A program made the position numbers and the translations under genes. From contig JAABTQ010000019.1 of the NCBI GenBank assembly GCA_011389745.1, positions 1-57,390 on the forward strand: 57,390 nucleotides of DNA. Reading direction: 5' to 3'. The stretch's first letter is position 1. Each line of letters opens with the position of its first letter. Under the pieces are notes generated by a model that searched no databases, was not told where the DNA came from, and saw only the letters and a program-made list of their open reading frames with translations. Origin of the DNA: Desulfobacteraceae bacterium. GTDB taxonomy: Bacteria; Desulfobacterota; Desulfobacteria; Desulfobacterales; SKZT01. Below are positions 48,201 to 55,538 of the stretch, one piece after another.

Positions 48201-48632
48201 CTATATATGGGATTTTTTCATTGCCTCCGCCATTTGAATTTTTTCTTCCAGAATAACGCGCTTGTTGTACGCTTCCTCTGCCTTGGCGATAAGATCTTCG
48301 ATATTTGCCGGTTTGGTCAGATAATCCGTCGCACCTAGCTTCAAGCCTTCCACGGCGGATTCTGCGGTGGCATGTCCGGTCAGCATGATGACTTCCACCA
48401 TGGGAAATTTCTGCTTGATATGTTTAAGGGTTTCCACGCCGTCCATACCCGGCATTTTGACATCCAGAATTACGACATGGACCAGTTCTGCTTCAAGCTT
48501 TTTTAAGCCTTCCTCCCCACTGGTTGCAGTTATTGCATCGTAGCCTTTTTTGGCGATCATTTTCTGTGTGGTCTGTAAAAAACGTTCTTCATCATCCACA
48601 AGCATTATTTTCATTTTTACCATTTTGACCAT
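48201..48632 (-). CDS. Stand-alone response regulator receiver C
   Basis: 143 aa from the ATG at 48632, 7 bases after AAGGAG (a TTG one codon earlier is possible). Phosphoacceptor Asp57 in VVILDVKMPGMDG, MLTGHATAE switch, Lys107 in YLTKPANI. A C-terminal helix replaces an output domain. It is closely alike to receiver B at 44198-44635. It sits directly upstream of the anion transporter gene. Confidence 0.93.
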   Translation of the reverse strand: MVKMVKMKIMLVDDEERFLQTTQKMIAKKGYDAITATSGEEGLKKLEAELVHVVILDVKMPGMDGVETLKHIKQKFPMVEVIMLTGHATAESAVEGLKLGATDYLTKPANIEDLIAKAEEAYNKRVILEEKIQMAEAMKKSHI

Positions 48633-48736
48633 CAAGGTTCTCCTTTCATGAAGTTATCGCAGAAAAGTAAATATGAATCGGATGATCAAGACCAGTGACC
48701 TCCCCATCCGGCGTTGTTGCTCTCTTTAATTAGTCG

Positions 48737-49285
48737 TTAAATCTCACAGGATTTAATATTTTTTGAAACAAAGGCAAATACATCCGCCAGGCGTAAAATG
48801 CCGACAATATCCTGCTCCCGGGTAACCAACAGTGAAAGCGCTTTTTGGGTTATCAACTGATGAATGGCCTGGTCAAGGTTTGCATCCTCTTTGATGTATT
48901 CACCTTGGCTGGGGGTGTGCATGAAGTCTTTAGCTATTAATGTGGCGGCCTTTTTACAGATATTTTTCAGGGGTTTGTCCCAGAAACTTGTTTTGGCGAC
49001 TGACTTAAGATAATCAAGACTGTAACCAAAATGAGACAATTTATCAAAATTCACGATTTGGTAATTGGGTTCAAGCGCAATAAGCAAATCCAATTGGCTG
49101 ATTTTGCCGACAATTTTTTGTTTGTCATCGTAAACAAGGATAGCCCGATGATGATATTGGCTCTGATCAAATTCTTCCTGGGCCTTTTCCAGAGCAAGCA
49201 CCGCTTCATAAAGCGTGGAATTTTCAGATACCGTTGCATAATCCTCAAGTGCGACCATCACATCTTTTACTTGAACTGTTTTCAT
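48737..49285 (-). CDS. CBS-domain pair protein
   Basis: 182 aa, essentially a Bateman module alone: CBS 1 about residues 3-70 (VKDVMVALEDYATVSENST) and CBS 2 about 118-180 (KDFMHTPSQGEYIKEDANL), joined by a longer linker that is likely helical. Such proteins sense adenine nucleotides or SAM and control partners. GGAGG precedes the ATG. It has a strong promoter of its own and stands next to the receiver gene, suggesting a part in the same control district. Confidence 0.88.
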   Translation of the reverse strand: MKTVQVKDVMVALEDYATVSENSTLYEAVLALEKAQEEFDQSQYHHRAILVYDDKQKIVGKISQLDLLIALEPNYQIVNFDKLSHFGYSLDYLKSVAKTSFWDKPLKNICKKAATLIAKDFMHTPSQGEYIKEDANLDQAIHQLITQKALSLLVTREQDIVGILRLADVFAFVSKNIKSCEI

Positions 49286-49317
49286 AAGTTCCTCCGTTCT
49301 TAGTAAGAAAAATGAAC

Positions 49318-49346
49318 TTTATAAAGAGGTTGATTTTTATTGTCAA
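49318..49346 (-). promoter_or_regulatory. Sigma-70 promoter of the CBS-pair gene
   Basis: On the minus strand TTGACA (49341-49346) and TATAAA (49318-49323) are separated by exactly 17 bases. The CBS gene starts 33 bases after the -10 box. This is one of the best promoter matches in the window. Confidence 0.75.
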
Positions 49347-49389
49347 GTAAAACAGGAAACGATTGTTCGAAATGAAATCGGTCAGGGTG

Positions 49390-50049
49390 TTATGAGTTTG
49401 AGCGAAGGATTTTTAGAGCCTGTTGGGCTTGTCTTTTCTTTTTGATCTTCGGGGGATAAATTGGATACATTCTTTCACTTTTTAGATCAAAACTGTTGAT
49501 AAAAAGTCTTCTTAAAGGATTGCCGTAGATACTGGAAGTTAAAATGAGCTGATCCGTTGGATTTCCGATACTGTGGATACCTTTGTCCAACGGCAATGTA
49601 AAGTCCGTATCTGTGGGATCTAGTAAAAGTCTTCCGGTTTCGGAAAGTTTTGCATAGTGATCCACAGATCCGTCATCGAGCCGTTGGTATTTGATGACCT
49701 CCAAAGGTCCGAACACGGTTCCGAACACTCCCCATGAGGAATGATCATGAACAATGGTGTATTCACCGGGTTCGTAGATGGCAAAACGGAAAGAAAAAAG
49801 CCGTGAAGCATTCAAAAACAGGATCACTTCATTTTCAAAAAGGCTGCTGCGACGGATATCCGGAAATGGGTTTCCTTTGGTAATCTTTTCCAGTATATCG
49901 ATAAAAAAGGCGGTGTCTTTCAAAATTACAGGGAGTTCTTTCCGGAAATACTCAATTTTTTGCCTGTCTTCGGAAAATTTGCCGATGTCCAGGGACCATT
50001 TTTCAAACAGACGTTCGATATTTTCTTGTAAATTTGACTGAGTGTTCAT
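49390..50049 (-). CDS. Cysteine-dioxygenase-like cupin protein
   Basis: 219 aa from the ATG at 50049 (MNTQSNLQEN); the frame is open further upstream inside the next gene but lacks a better start. A helical N-terminal part precedes a cupin whose metal ligands fit the thiol dioxygenase pattern: His101 and His103 in VHDHSSWGV and His159 in KGIHSIGNP. The Cys that forms the Cys-Tyr crosslink in animal enzymes is not present at the usual place. It may oxidise a thiol such as cysteine or 3-mercaptopropionate; the substrate is unknown. It follows the molybdopterin oxidoreductase by 11 bases. Confidence 0.75.
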   Translation of the reverse strand: MNTQSNLQENIERLFEKWSLDIGKFSEDRQKIEYFRKELPVILKDTAFFIDILEKITKGNPFPDIRRSSLFENEVILFLNASRLFSFRFAIYEPGEYTIVHDHSSWGVFGTVFGPLEVIKYQRLDDGSVDHYAKLSETGRLLLDPTDTDFTLPLDKGIHSIGNPTDQLILTSSIYGNPLRRLFINSFDLKSERMYPIYPPKIKKKRQAQQALKILRSNS

Positions 50050-50060
50050 ATCCCAATATC

Positions 50061-51971
50061 CTACCTGTTTTCCAGCCGGACATACTGGCGATAAATGGCC
50101 GCTCCTGATCCCATGTCGGTGATGGCAGCCTCGATGATCCGGTTTACCCCGCCACCGCAACTCAGCCAGTCACCGCGTCGATATAAAACAGTATTGGGAT
50201 AAAGGCCTTCCTTTTCCTTTAAACAGACTTCCATGGTTCCTTTGGGAGAAACCAGGTAAACCGCTTTTTCAGGATTGATACCGATGTGTTTTGTGGTTTC
50301 AGGCGATATCCATGCGATGGGCGGGCTTTTTTGATTTTCAGGAAGAATCTGCGAGTGGATGGCATTTTGTCTGATCAGGGAAAGAAGTCTGAGGGGATAT
50401 TCTTCCGGAGCTTCGGGTTCGGGGTGGAGACTTACCGGCAATCGGAATTTTTGATCAGCGTGGTCAGACTTAAGGCCGGCATAAGGTATGGGGTTTCGGA
50501 CAGCCCGGACAAATTTTTGTTTTTGAAGCGCATCAAGAGAGATATCTAATAATACCGTATTCAGTCCATTTTGAAGGCAAGAACGAAGGTCGGGCAAATC
50601 AACCGGTGGGATGAGCCTTTTACCGACTTGCGTGAAAATCCAAAAATCATCTTTAGCTGCATCCGGTGGTTCAATTACAGGAGGAACATAATGCACATAA
50701 TCATGAAGGTAACTGCCGACAATGTCCTCCTGTTCGAACATCAGCGTGCTGGGAAGAAAAAGATCGGCCAGTTTTGCCGTATCAGTCATGAACGCATCCG
50801 CAACCACCTTGAACTCAACATTTTCAAAAGCCTTGATGGTTCCATAAATATCGGGTGACTGGTTAACAACGTTGGAACCGTTAACCCAGATCATGCGCAC
50901 GGGAGGATCTGCTGATGCGATTTCCTTGCCGATCATGGGAGCCCTGAACGATCTTCGGGGAAATTGTTTTGAGACGTCGGTCCATTGGGTGTTGAGATTT
51001 TTTAGAGAATGAAGATGAAAATAGCTTCCACCGCCTGATATGCCGATGTTTCCCGAAGTCAGGGCCAGTGCATTGATAAAACGAACATTTTCTCCTCCAT
51101 AATCATATCTCTGAAGTCCCGCGCCGATGATTGTGGCGCAGGTCTCCCGGCCGAAATAATAGCTGAAAAGCAGATTCAGGTTATCTTGATCAATATCGCA
51201 GGCTTTAAGAAGTTCATTGATGGATTGCTTTGAAATCAGTTTTTCGAATGTGTCCCAGTTGATCGTGGAAGAAATGATGTGTTGGTCGGGTTGTCCTTTT
51301 TCCAAAAACCGGTGAATCGCTGCTGCGGCAAAAAACCGGTCGGTCCCCGGCCGTATTCTGATCCGGTCGTTGGAAAAGGCGGCATTTTGTGTGCCCTCGG
51401 GAGAGATACTCAGGACTCTGGCGCCATTTTTTCGGGCTTGTTGAACCAGATCGGCCATGTGGATTGAACTTCTTGATAAATCCTTGCCCCAGATCACAAT
51501 TTTGCGACTGTTTAAAATATCGTGGGGATCATGGTTTTCCCTGGATCCGAAATCCTTCAGATAAGCCACGATTCCTGCCGCATCACACAGGGATCCTCTC
51601 AGGCGGCTTACACCCATCAACCCGAAAAAAAGTTTTCCCGTTTGTTTCAGTATACCCTTGGCGCCTTCGCCGTGGATGTGAAGAATACTTTCAGGATGTT
51701 TTCGATAGTGATTTAATTTTTCGGCGCAAATATCGAGGGCATTATCCCAGGAAATTTTAATCCACCGGCTGTTTTTCCGGATCATGGGATGGGTGATGCG
51801 ATCAGGGCTTGCAAGCCTTAAAAAATGTTTTTTGATCTTGCCGCAGATGATTCCCCGGGTAAAGGGGTGGTCGGGATTTCCTTGTATTCCAAAAGTGCCG
51901 TCGGGCTTTTGGGAAAAGATTAGCGAGCAGGCATCCGGGCAATCCATAGTGCAGGCAGTGATGATATCCAT
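50061..51971 (-). CDS. Molybdopterin oxidoreductase with one [4Fe-4S] cluster
   Basis: 636 aa, shorter than most DMSO-reductase-family catalytic subunits. N-terminal cluster ligands are Cys7, Cys11, Cys15 and Cys43 (CTMDCPDAC, then GIICGK). RLRGSLCDAAG puts Cys129 where the molybdenum ligand is expected. Segments WVNGSNVVNQSPD, LFLPSTLMFEQEDIVGSY and the C-terminal cofactor-binding domain follow. There is no Tat signal, so it is cytoplasmic, and no electron-transfer or membrane-anchor subunit is encoded nearby. The substrate is unknown. The ATG abuts the stop of the phosphoesterase gene, and the cupin gene follows closely: a tight three-gene operon. Confidence 0.9.
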   Translation of the reverse strand: MDIITACTMDCPDACSLIFSQKPDGTFGIQGNPDHPFTRGIICGKIKKHFLRLASPDRITHPMIRKNSRWIKISWDNALDICAEKLNHYRKHPESILHIHGEGAKGILKQTGKLFFGLMGVSRLRGSLCDAAGIVAYLKDFGSRENHDPHDILNSRKIVIWGKDLSRSSIHMADLVQQARKNGARVLSISPEGTQNAAFSNDRIRIRPGTDRFFAAAAIHRFLEKGQPDQHIISSTINWDTFEKLISKQSINELLKACDIDQDNLNLLFSYYFGRETCATIIGAGLQRYDYGGENVRFINALALTSGNIGISGGGSYFHLHSLKNLNTQWTDVSKQFPRRSFRAPMIGKEIASADPPVRMIWVNGSNVVNQSPDIYGTIKAFENVEFKVVADAFMTDTAKLADLFLPSTLMFEQEDIVGSYLHDYVHYVPPVIEPPDAAKDDFWIFTQVGKRLIPPVDLPDLRSCLQNGLNTVLLDISLDALQKQKFVRAVRNPIPYAGLKSDHADQKFRLPVSLHPEPEAPEEYPLRLLSLIRQNAIHSQILPENQKSPPIAWISPETTKHIGINPEKAVYLVSPKGTMEVCLKEKEGLYPNTVLYRRGDWLSCGGGVNRIIEAAITDMGSGAAIYRQYVRLENR

Positions 51972-52445
51972 TTATTCTTCCAGATCGATAAAATCCGTTT
52001 TAATTTCAGGTTCCTGATCAGATCCGTCTATTGTCATAATCGCCAAAGTGACGGGCAGTTGAAAGCGTTTTGGGCCGGCGCTTCCGGGATTAAGGTATAT
52101 GACTCCATTTTTTTGTTCGTGGGCAGGTTTATGCGTATGGCCGTAAATGACTCCGGAAAATCCTGCCGCCACCGGATCAAGATCCAAACGCCCAAGATCA
52201 TGAAGAACATAAAAAAGAGTTCCCTTGATATCCACAACTTCGGTGGGAGAAAGGATAACGCCCAATTCCCCGCCATCCATGTTTCCACGGACTGCGTAAA
52301 CCGGCGCGATTTTCCGCAATACTTTAAGTACTTCCGGTGACCCCACATCCCCGGCATGAATAATCAGGTCCATACCCTGCAATGCTTTATGAACCGTAGT
52401 CCGAAGCATACCATGTGTGTCTGAAATGATTCCGATGGTTTTCAT
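51972..52445 (-). CDS. YfcE/MJ0936-type metallophosphoesterase
   Basis: 157 aa from the ATG at 52445. All calcineurin-like metal motifs are present: SDTHG, HAGDVGS, GNMDG, the lone His in LHDLG, and GHTHKP. The family hydrolyses phosphodiesters and is cytosolic. Its biological substrate is unclear. Its stop codon is directly followed by the start of the molybdopterin oxidoreductase gene, so they are translated from one message. Confidence 0.93.
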   Translation of the reverse strand: MKTIGIISDTHGMLRTTVHKALQGMDLIIHAGDVGSPEVLKVLRKIAPVYAVRGNMDGGELGVILSPTEVVDIKGTLFYVLHDLGRLDLDPVAAGFSGVIYGHTHKPAHEQKNGVIYLNPGSAGPKRFQLPVTLAIMTIDGSDQEPEIKTDFIDLEE

Positions 52446-52502
52446 GAACAATCCGTTATTAAAATGCTAAAGATCCGTGAACCGATGAAAAACCTCAACC
52501 CA

Positions 52503-52530
52503 CTTTTACATAAAGAGGTTAGGCTGTCAA
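52503..52530 (-). promoter_or_regulatory. Candidate promoter of the phosphoesterase-oxidoreductase operon
   Basis: On the minus strand TTGACA (52525-52530) is followed after 16 bases by TAAAAG (52503-52508), 57 bases before the start of the first gene. The -35 box is perfect and the -10 box is weak. Confidence 0.45.
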
Positions 52531-52575
52531 TTTTCAAAGTCTTATTTTATATATATAACCCTTCATATCCCGGGA

Positions 52576-53097
52576 TTATACCGACTCAACCATGGTATTT
52601 TTGACGGTGTAAGTGATTGCCACCAGGTCCCTGCCTCTTCTTTGGACATCCTTTAACTCCATTTCCATGGCGATTTCCTCGGAAAAAAGAGAGGTTCCAT
52701 ATCCGAAAATAAGGGGAGACACGGTAACGATGACTTCGTCAATAAGTCTTTCACGCGCAAAAAGAGTATTAATGGTGGGACCTCCGGCCAGCACGGCTTC
52801 GGAAAAACCTTCTTTTTCCAAACATTCTAGAAGATCAAACGGTGTTTTGTCCGTGAATATTAGATTGTCCCATTGGGATTTTCTTTGGGGATTTCGGGTC
52901 AGAATGATATTTTTTCTTCCGGGAAGTGGTTTGCCGATAGTGTCGAAGGTTTTTGAGCCCATAATAATAACCCCGGCTTTTTTAGTGATTCCCACAAAAA
53001 ACTTTTTGTCCTCCTGTTCGGTCCAATCAACAAAATGTTCTGAATCCTTACCGGTTTTTCCGTCCAGGGTGATGGCCATCAGCAAAATCAGTTTCAT
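52576..53097 (-). CDS. Dihydrofolate-reductase/RibD C-terminal-like reductase
   Basis: 173 aa from the ATG at 53097, with GGAGAG 5 bases upstream; a longer frame to 53214 has no such signal. It has the DHFR-like fold of the RibD C-terminal family: MAITLDGKTG at the start, VIIMGSKTFDTIGKPLPGRK, and the NADPH loop VLAGGPTINTLF. It is not a canonical FolA by its motifs. It may be a pyrimidine or pterin reductase. It is transcribed away from gcvT. Confidence 0.88.
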   Translation of the reverse strand: MKLILLMAITLDGKTGKDSEHFVDWTEQEDKKFFVGITKKAGVIIMGSKTFDTIGKPLPGRKNIILTRNPQRKSQWDNLIFTDKTPFDLLECLEKEGFSEAVLAGGPTINTLFARERLIDEVIVTVSPLIFGYGTSLFSEEIAMEMELKDVQRRGRDLVAITYTVKNTMVESV

Positions 53098-53128
53098 CTT
53101 GGCTCTCCGTTTTAGGTTAAATCTTAAA

Positions 53129-53157
53129 ACCCTATGGCTGCATAATACCTCTGTCAA
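53129..53157 (-). promoter_or_regulatory. Weak candidate promoter of the DHFR-like gene
   Basis: On the minus strand TTGACA (53152-53157) is followed after 17 bases by TAGGGT (53129-53134), about 30 bases ahead of the start codon. The -35 box is perfect, the -10 box poor. Confidence 0.35.
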
Positions 53158-53243
53158 ATTATGGAAAAAAATGATATAAATAACAAGTTCAAAATAGTTG
53201 TTCAATTGCCGCATATTTTTCGACTCAAAAAAAGGGTATCATC

Positions 53244-54518
53244 ATGCCACAAGAAAGCAAAAAAACGCTGTTAAACCAATGGCACAAGTCCCATGGAGCC
53301 AACATGGGAATTTTCAGCGGCTATGATATGCCGTTGTGGTACGCCACAGGTGTTAAAGAAGAACATCTGACCGTTCTTACCCGAGCCGGGTTGTTCGACA
53401 CGAGCCATATGGCGGGTGTGATTGTATCCGGTCCTGATGCACGGGCTTTTCTTAACTGGATGTTCACCAAGGACCTGAGCCAATGTCTGGGGCTGAAAAC
53501 AAAACCGTTGGTTCCCGGAAGATGCGCCTATGGAGCATTTCTGGACGAAAACGGCCATGTCGTGGATGATTCCATCATATTCCAGTTAACAGGTGACAAA
53601 TATATGGTTTATGTCAATGCCGGTATGGGCGAAACCATCACCAGGCACCTCATGGCGCATCAAAAAAACCACGATGTTCAAATTAACGATTGGACGGATA
53701 AAATCGGCAAGATTGACCTTCAGGGGCCTCTGGCGGCAAAAGTACTTAAAAAAGTAATCAAAAATCCTGATAATATATTGCAGGATATGATTTATTTTAA
53801 GTTCAAAGGGCGTTTTGATATGGACATTGACGCCGCTGAACCGGTTTATTTTAATGATGGTACCCCCGTGCTTATTTCACGCACCGGATATACCGGAGAA
53901 TTCGGATTTGAAATTTTTATGGCACCTGAAAGGATGGTAGTCATCTGGGAGACAATCCTCGATGCCGGTAAAAATGTTGGTGTGATTCCCTGCGGTTTGG
54001 CCGCCAGGGATTCACTCCGGGCCGGAGCGGCGCTTCCGTTATCTCACCAGGACATCGGCGCATGGCCTTATATTAACCATCCCTGGAAATTCAGCCTTCC
54101 TTTTGGTGACGAGCACAAACATTTCACTAAAAAGTTTTTGGGGGACAGTGCCCTGCTCAATTTAGAAAAACCGGAATATACTTATCCATTTGCCGGATTT
54201 GATCTGAGAAAAGTTAACAGCGGCGCAAAAACCCTGGTGTTTGAAGAAGGAAAAGAAAAGTCTATTGGTACCGTTTTGACATGTGTGACAGATATGGGAA
54301 TCGGAAGGCATGAAAACCGGATTTACAGCATTGCCGGCCGGGATCTTCCTGATGATTTCGAACCCGGAGGTTTAAGCTGCGGCTTTATCAAGGTAAACAA
54401 AAAGTTAAACACCGGTCAGCTTTTGGAACTGCGAGATCGTCGCCGGATTAAAGTCGAGGTGGTGGAGGACATTCGTCCCGATCGCACCGCCCATAAGCCA
54501 ATGAAGCAGATGTTATAA
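53244..54518 (+). CDS. gcvT: Glycine cleavage system aminomethyltransferase (T protein)
   Basis: 424 aa, about 60 residues longer than E. coli GcvT. It moves the methylene group from the lipoyl arm of H protein to tetrahydrofolate and frees ammonia. Family segments: GLFDTSHMAGVIVSGPDA, VDDSIIFQ, IDLQGPLAAKVL, ISRTGYTGEFGFEIF with the folate-binding region, and CGLAARDSLRAGAALPL. The C-terminal barrel carries LSCGFIK. Repeats lie between it and gcvH, but the gene order gcvT-gcvH-gcvPA-gcvPB is that of a complete cleavage system. Confidence 0.93.
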   Translation: MPQESKKTLLNQWHKSHGANMGIFSGYDMPLWYATGVKEEHLTVLTRAGLFDTSHMAGVIVSGPDARAFLNWMFTKDLSQCLGLKTKPLVPGRCAYGAFLDENGHVVDDSIIFQLTGDKYMVYVNAGMGETITRHLMAHQKNHDVQINDWTDKIGKIDLQGPLAAKVLKKVIKNPDNILQDMIYFKFKGRFDMDIDAAEPVYFNDGTPVLISRTGYTGEFGFEIFMAPERMVVIWETILDAGKNVGVIPCGLAARDSLRAGAALPLSHQDIGAWPYINHPWKFSLPFGDEHKHFTKKFLGDSALLNLEKPEYTYPFAGFDLRKVNSGAKTLVFEEGKEKSIGTVLTCVTDMGIGRHENRIYSIAGRDLPDDFEPGGLSCGFIKVNKKLNTGQLLELRDRRRIKVEVVEDIRPDRTAHKPMKQML

Positions 54519-54589
54519 TGGTTTTAAGTTTTAAGTTGAAGGTTAACTTTTCCCTTTGGCCACATAACCTTTTACAAATTTTATAATTT

Positions 54590-54810
54590 GAGTGTAACCT
54601 ATTTGTGTAAAAAGACTTGTGCACAAATGTAGGTGCGAATTCATTCGCACAATGCGAACCCCCTGGTCCATTGTAGAGTCTATGACTGTCTCCACAGGGA
54701 AATAGTTGATGGAGGACTCTATGGAACATCTTTAAATCCGTGCCGGATTTTAAGTGCGAATGAATTCGCACCTACAGAAAAATCGAATTCCACATAAACA
54801 GGTTACACTC
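54590..54810. mobile_element. MITE-like palindromic element with 9-bp target duplication
   Basis: 221 bp. The outer ends are inverted: GAGTGTAACCTATTTGTGT at 54590 against ACATAAACAGGTTACACTC ending at 54810. A perfect 23-bp inner inverted pair lies at 54628-54650 and 54754-54776, and a third nested pair TAGAGTC/GACTCTA sits near the centre. TTATAATTT stands directly at both outer borders (54581-54589 and 54811-54819), an exact 9-bp target duplication. It has no transposase. Target size and ends suggest a non-autonomous relative of IS256-type elements, which is an inference. Confidence 0.8.
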
Positions 54811-54901
54811 TTATAATTTTAATTCGACCTTAATCCTGACTCTGAGTTTAGAAAAATGCAGATAACTTAACACCTAAAACTTAAAACTGCGTTATTTCCC
54901 T

Positions 54902-55082
54902 GTTTGGGCCCGACGCAGCCGGGTGGTACGCTTCTAAGTAACTCCTCCACAAGTCCCCCTTTGAAAAAGGGGGATTTAGGGGGATTTTTAAAATGGCATC
55001 ATTTTGTCAAATCCCCCCCGGCCCCCCTTTTTCAAAGGGGGGAGCAGGTACTTGTCGGTTTGGGCCCGACGCAGCCGGGTGG
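54902..55082. repeat. 25-bp direct repeat pair flanking a palindromic element
   Basis: GTTTGGGCCCGACGCAGCC followed by GGGTGG occurs at 54902-54926 and identically at 55058-55082, each followed by CGCTT within a few bases. The palindrome at 54954-55043 lies between them. Confidence 0.75.
54954..55043. repeat. Palindromic CCCCCTTTGAAAAAGGGGG element
   Basis: Ninety bases with inverted ends of about 35 bp: TCCCCCTTTGAAAAAGGGGG at the left and its near inverse at the right, each followed inward by a G/C run and ATTT. Repeats of this sequence type are scattered in many bacterial genomes. It holds no gene; a frame of 64 codons across it is made only of repeat. Confidence 0.7.
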
Positions 55083-55130
55083 AGCGCTTAAAACTTAAAA
55101 CTTAAAACCTTAAAACTGAGGAGTCGTTTG

Positions 55131-55529
55131 ATGAAAGAACTTGATGAACTGATTATACCGGAAGATCTTCTTTTTGCTGAAGACCATGAGTGGGCCCGTT
55201 CGGAGAACGGCAAGGTAAGGGTGGGTATCAGCGATTATGCACAGGATCAGTTGGGCGATATTGTTTATGTGGAATTTCCGGAACCAGGGCAGGTTATCGA
55301 AAGAAATGAGCCGTTCGGCTCCATTGAGTCGGTAAAGGCCGTGTCTGAACTCTACATGCCGGTCGGGGGTGAAATCCTGGAAATTAATAAAGCTCTGAAT
55401 GAATATCCGGACCTTGTCAACAAAAGCCCTAATGATGAGGGATGGATTATTCTGATCAAACCCACTGATAAATCGGAGCTAAAATCCCTGATGAATAAGG
55501 ATGCCTATGTGGAAATGCTGAAAGAATAG
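55131..55529 (+). CDS. gcvH: Glycine cleavage system H protein
   Basis: 132 aa from the ATG at 55131, with GAGGAG upstream. It is the mobile lipoyl carrier of the system. The lipoylation site is Lys69 in GSIESVKAVSELYMP; EDHEWARSENGKVRVGIS and LGDIVYVEFPE are family segments. The leader directly ahead is made of tandem ACTTAAAA units, and no glycine riboswitch is seen. gcvPA follows after 9 bases. Confidence 0.97.
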   Translation: MKELDELIIPEDLLFAEDHEWARSENGKVRVGISDYAQDQLGDIVYVEFPEPGQVIERNEPFGSIESVKAVSELYMPVGGEILEINKALNEYPDLVNKSPNDEGWIILIKPTDKSELKSLMNKDAYVEMLKE

Positions 55530-55538
55530 GAGGTTTGA

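Noticed and set aside
54902-55082. CRISPR array
   Set aside because: Only two copies of the 25-bp repeat exist and the space between them is a palindromic element, not a set of spacers; no cas genes are present.
54904-55098. 64-codon frame in the gcvT-gcvH gap
   Set aside because: It is made entirely of repeat sequence (direct repeats plus the C/G palindrome).
55083-55130. Glycine riboswitch ahead of gcvH
   Set aside because: The leader consists of AT-rich tandem units with no aptamer-like GC stems; none was seen before gcvT either.
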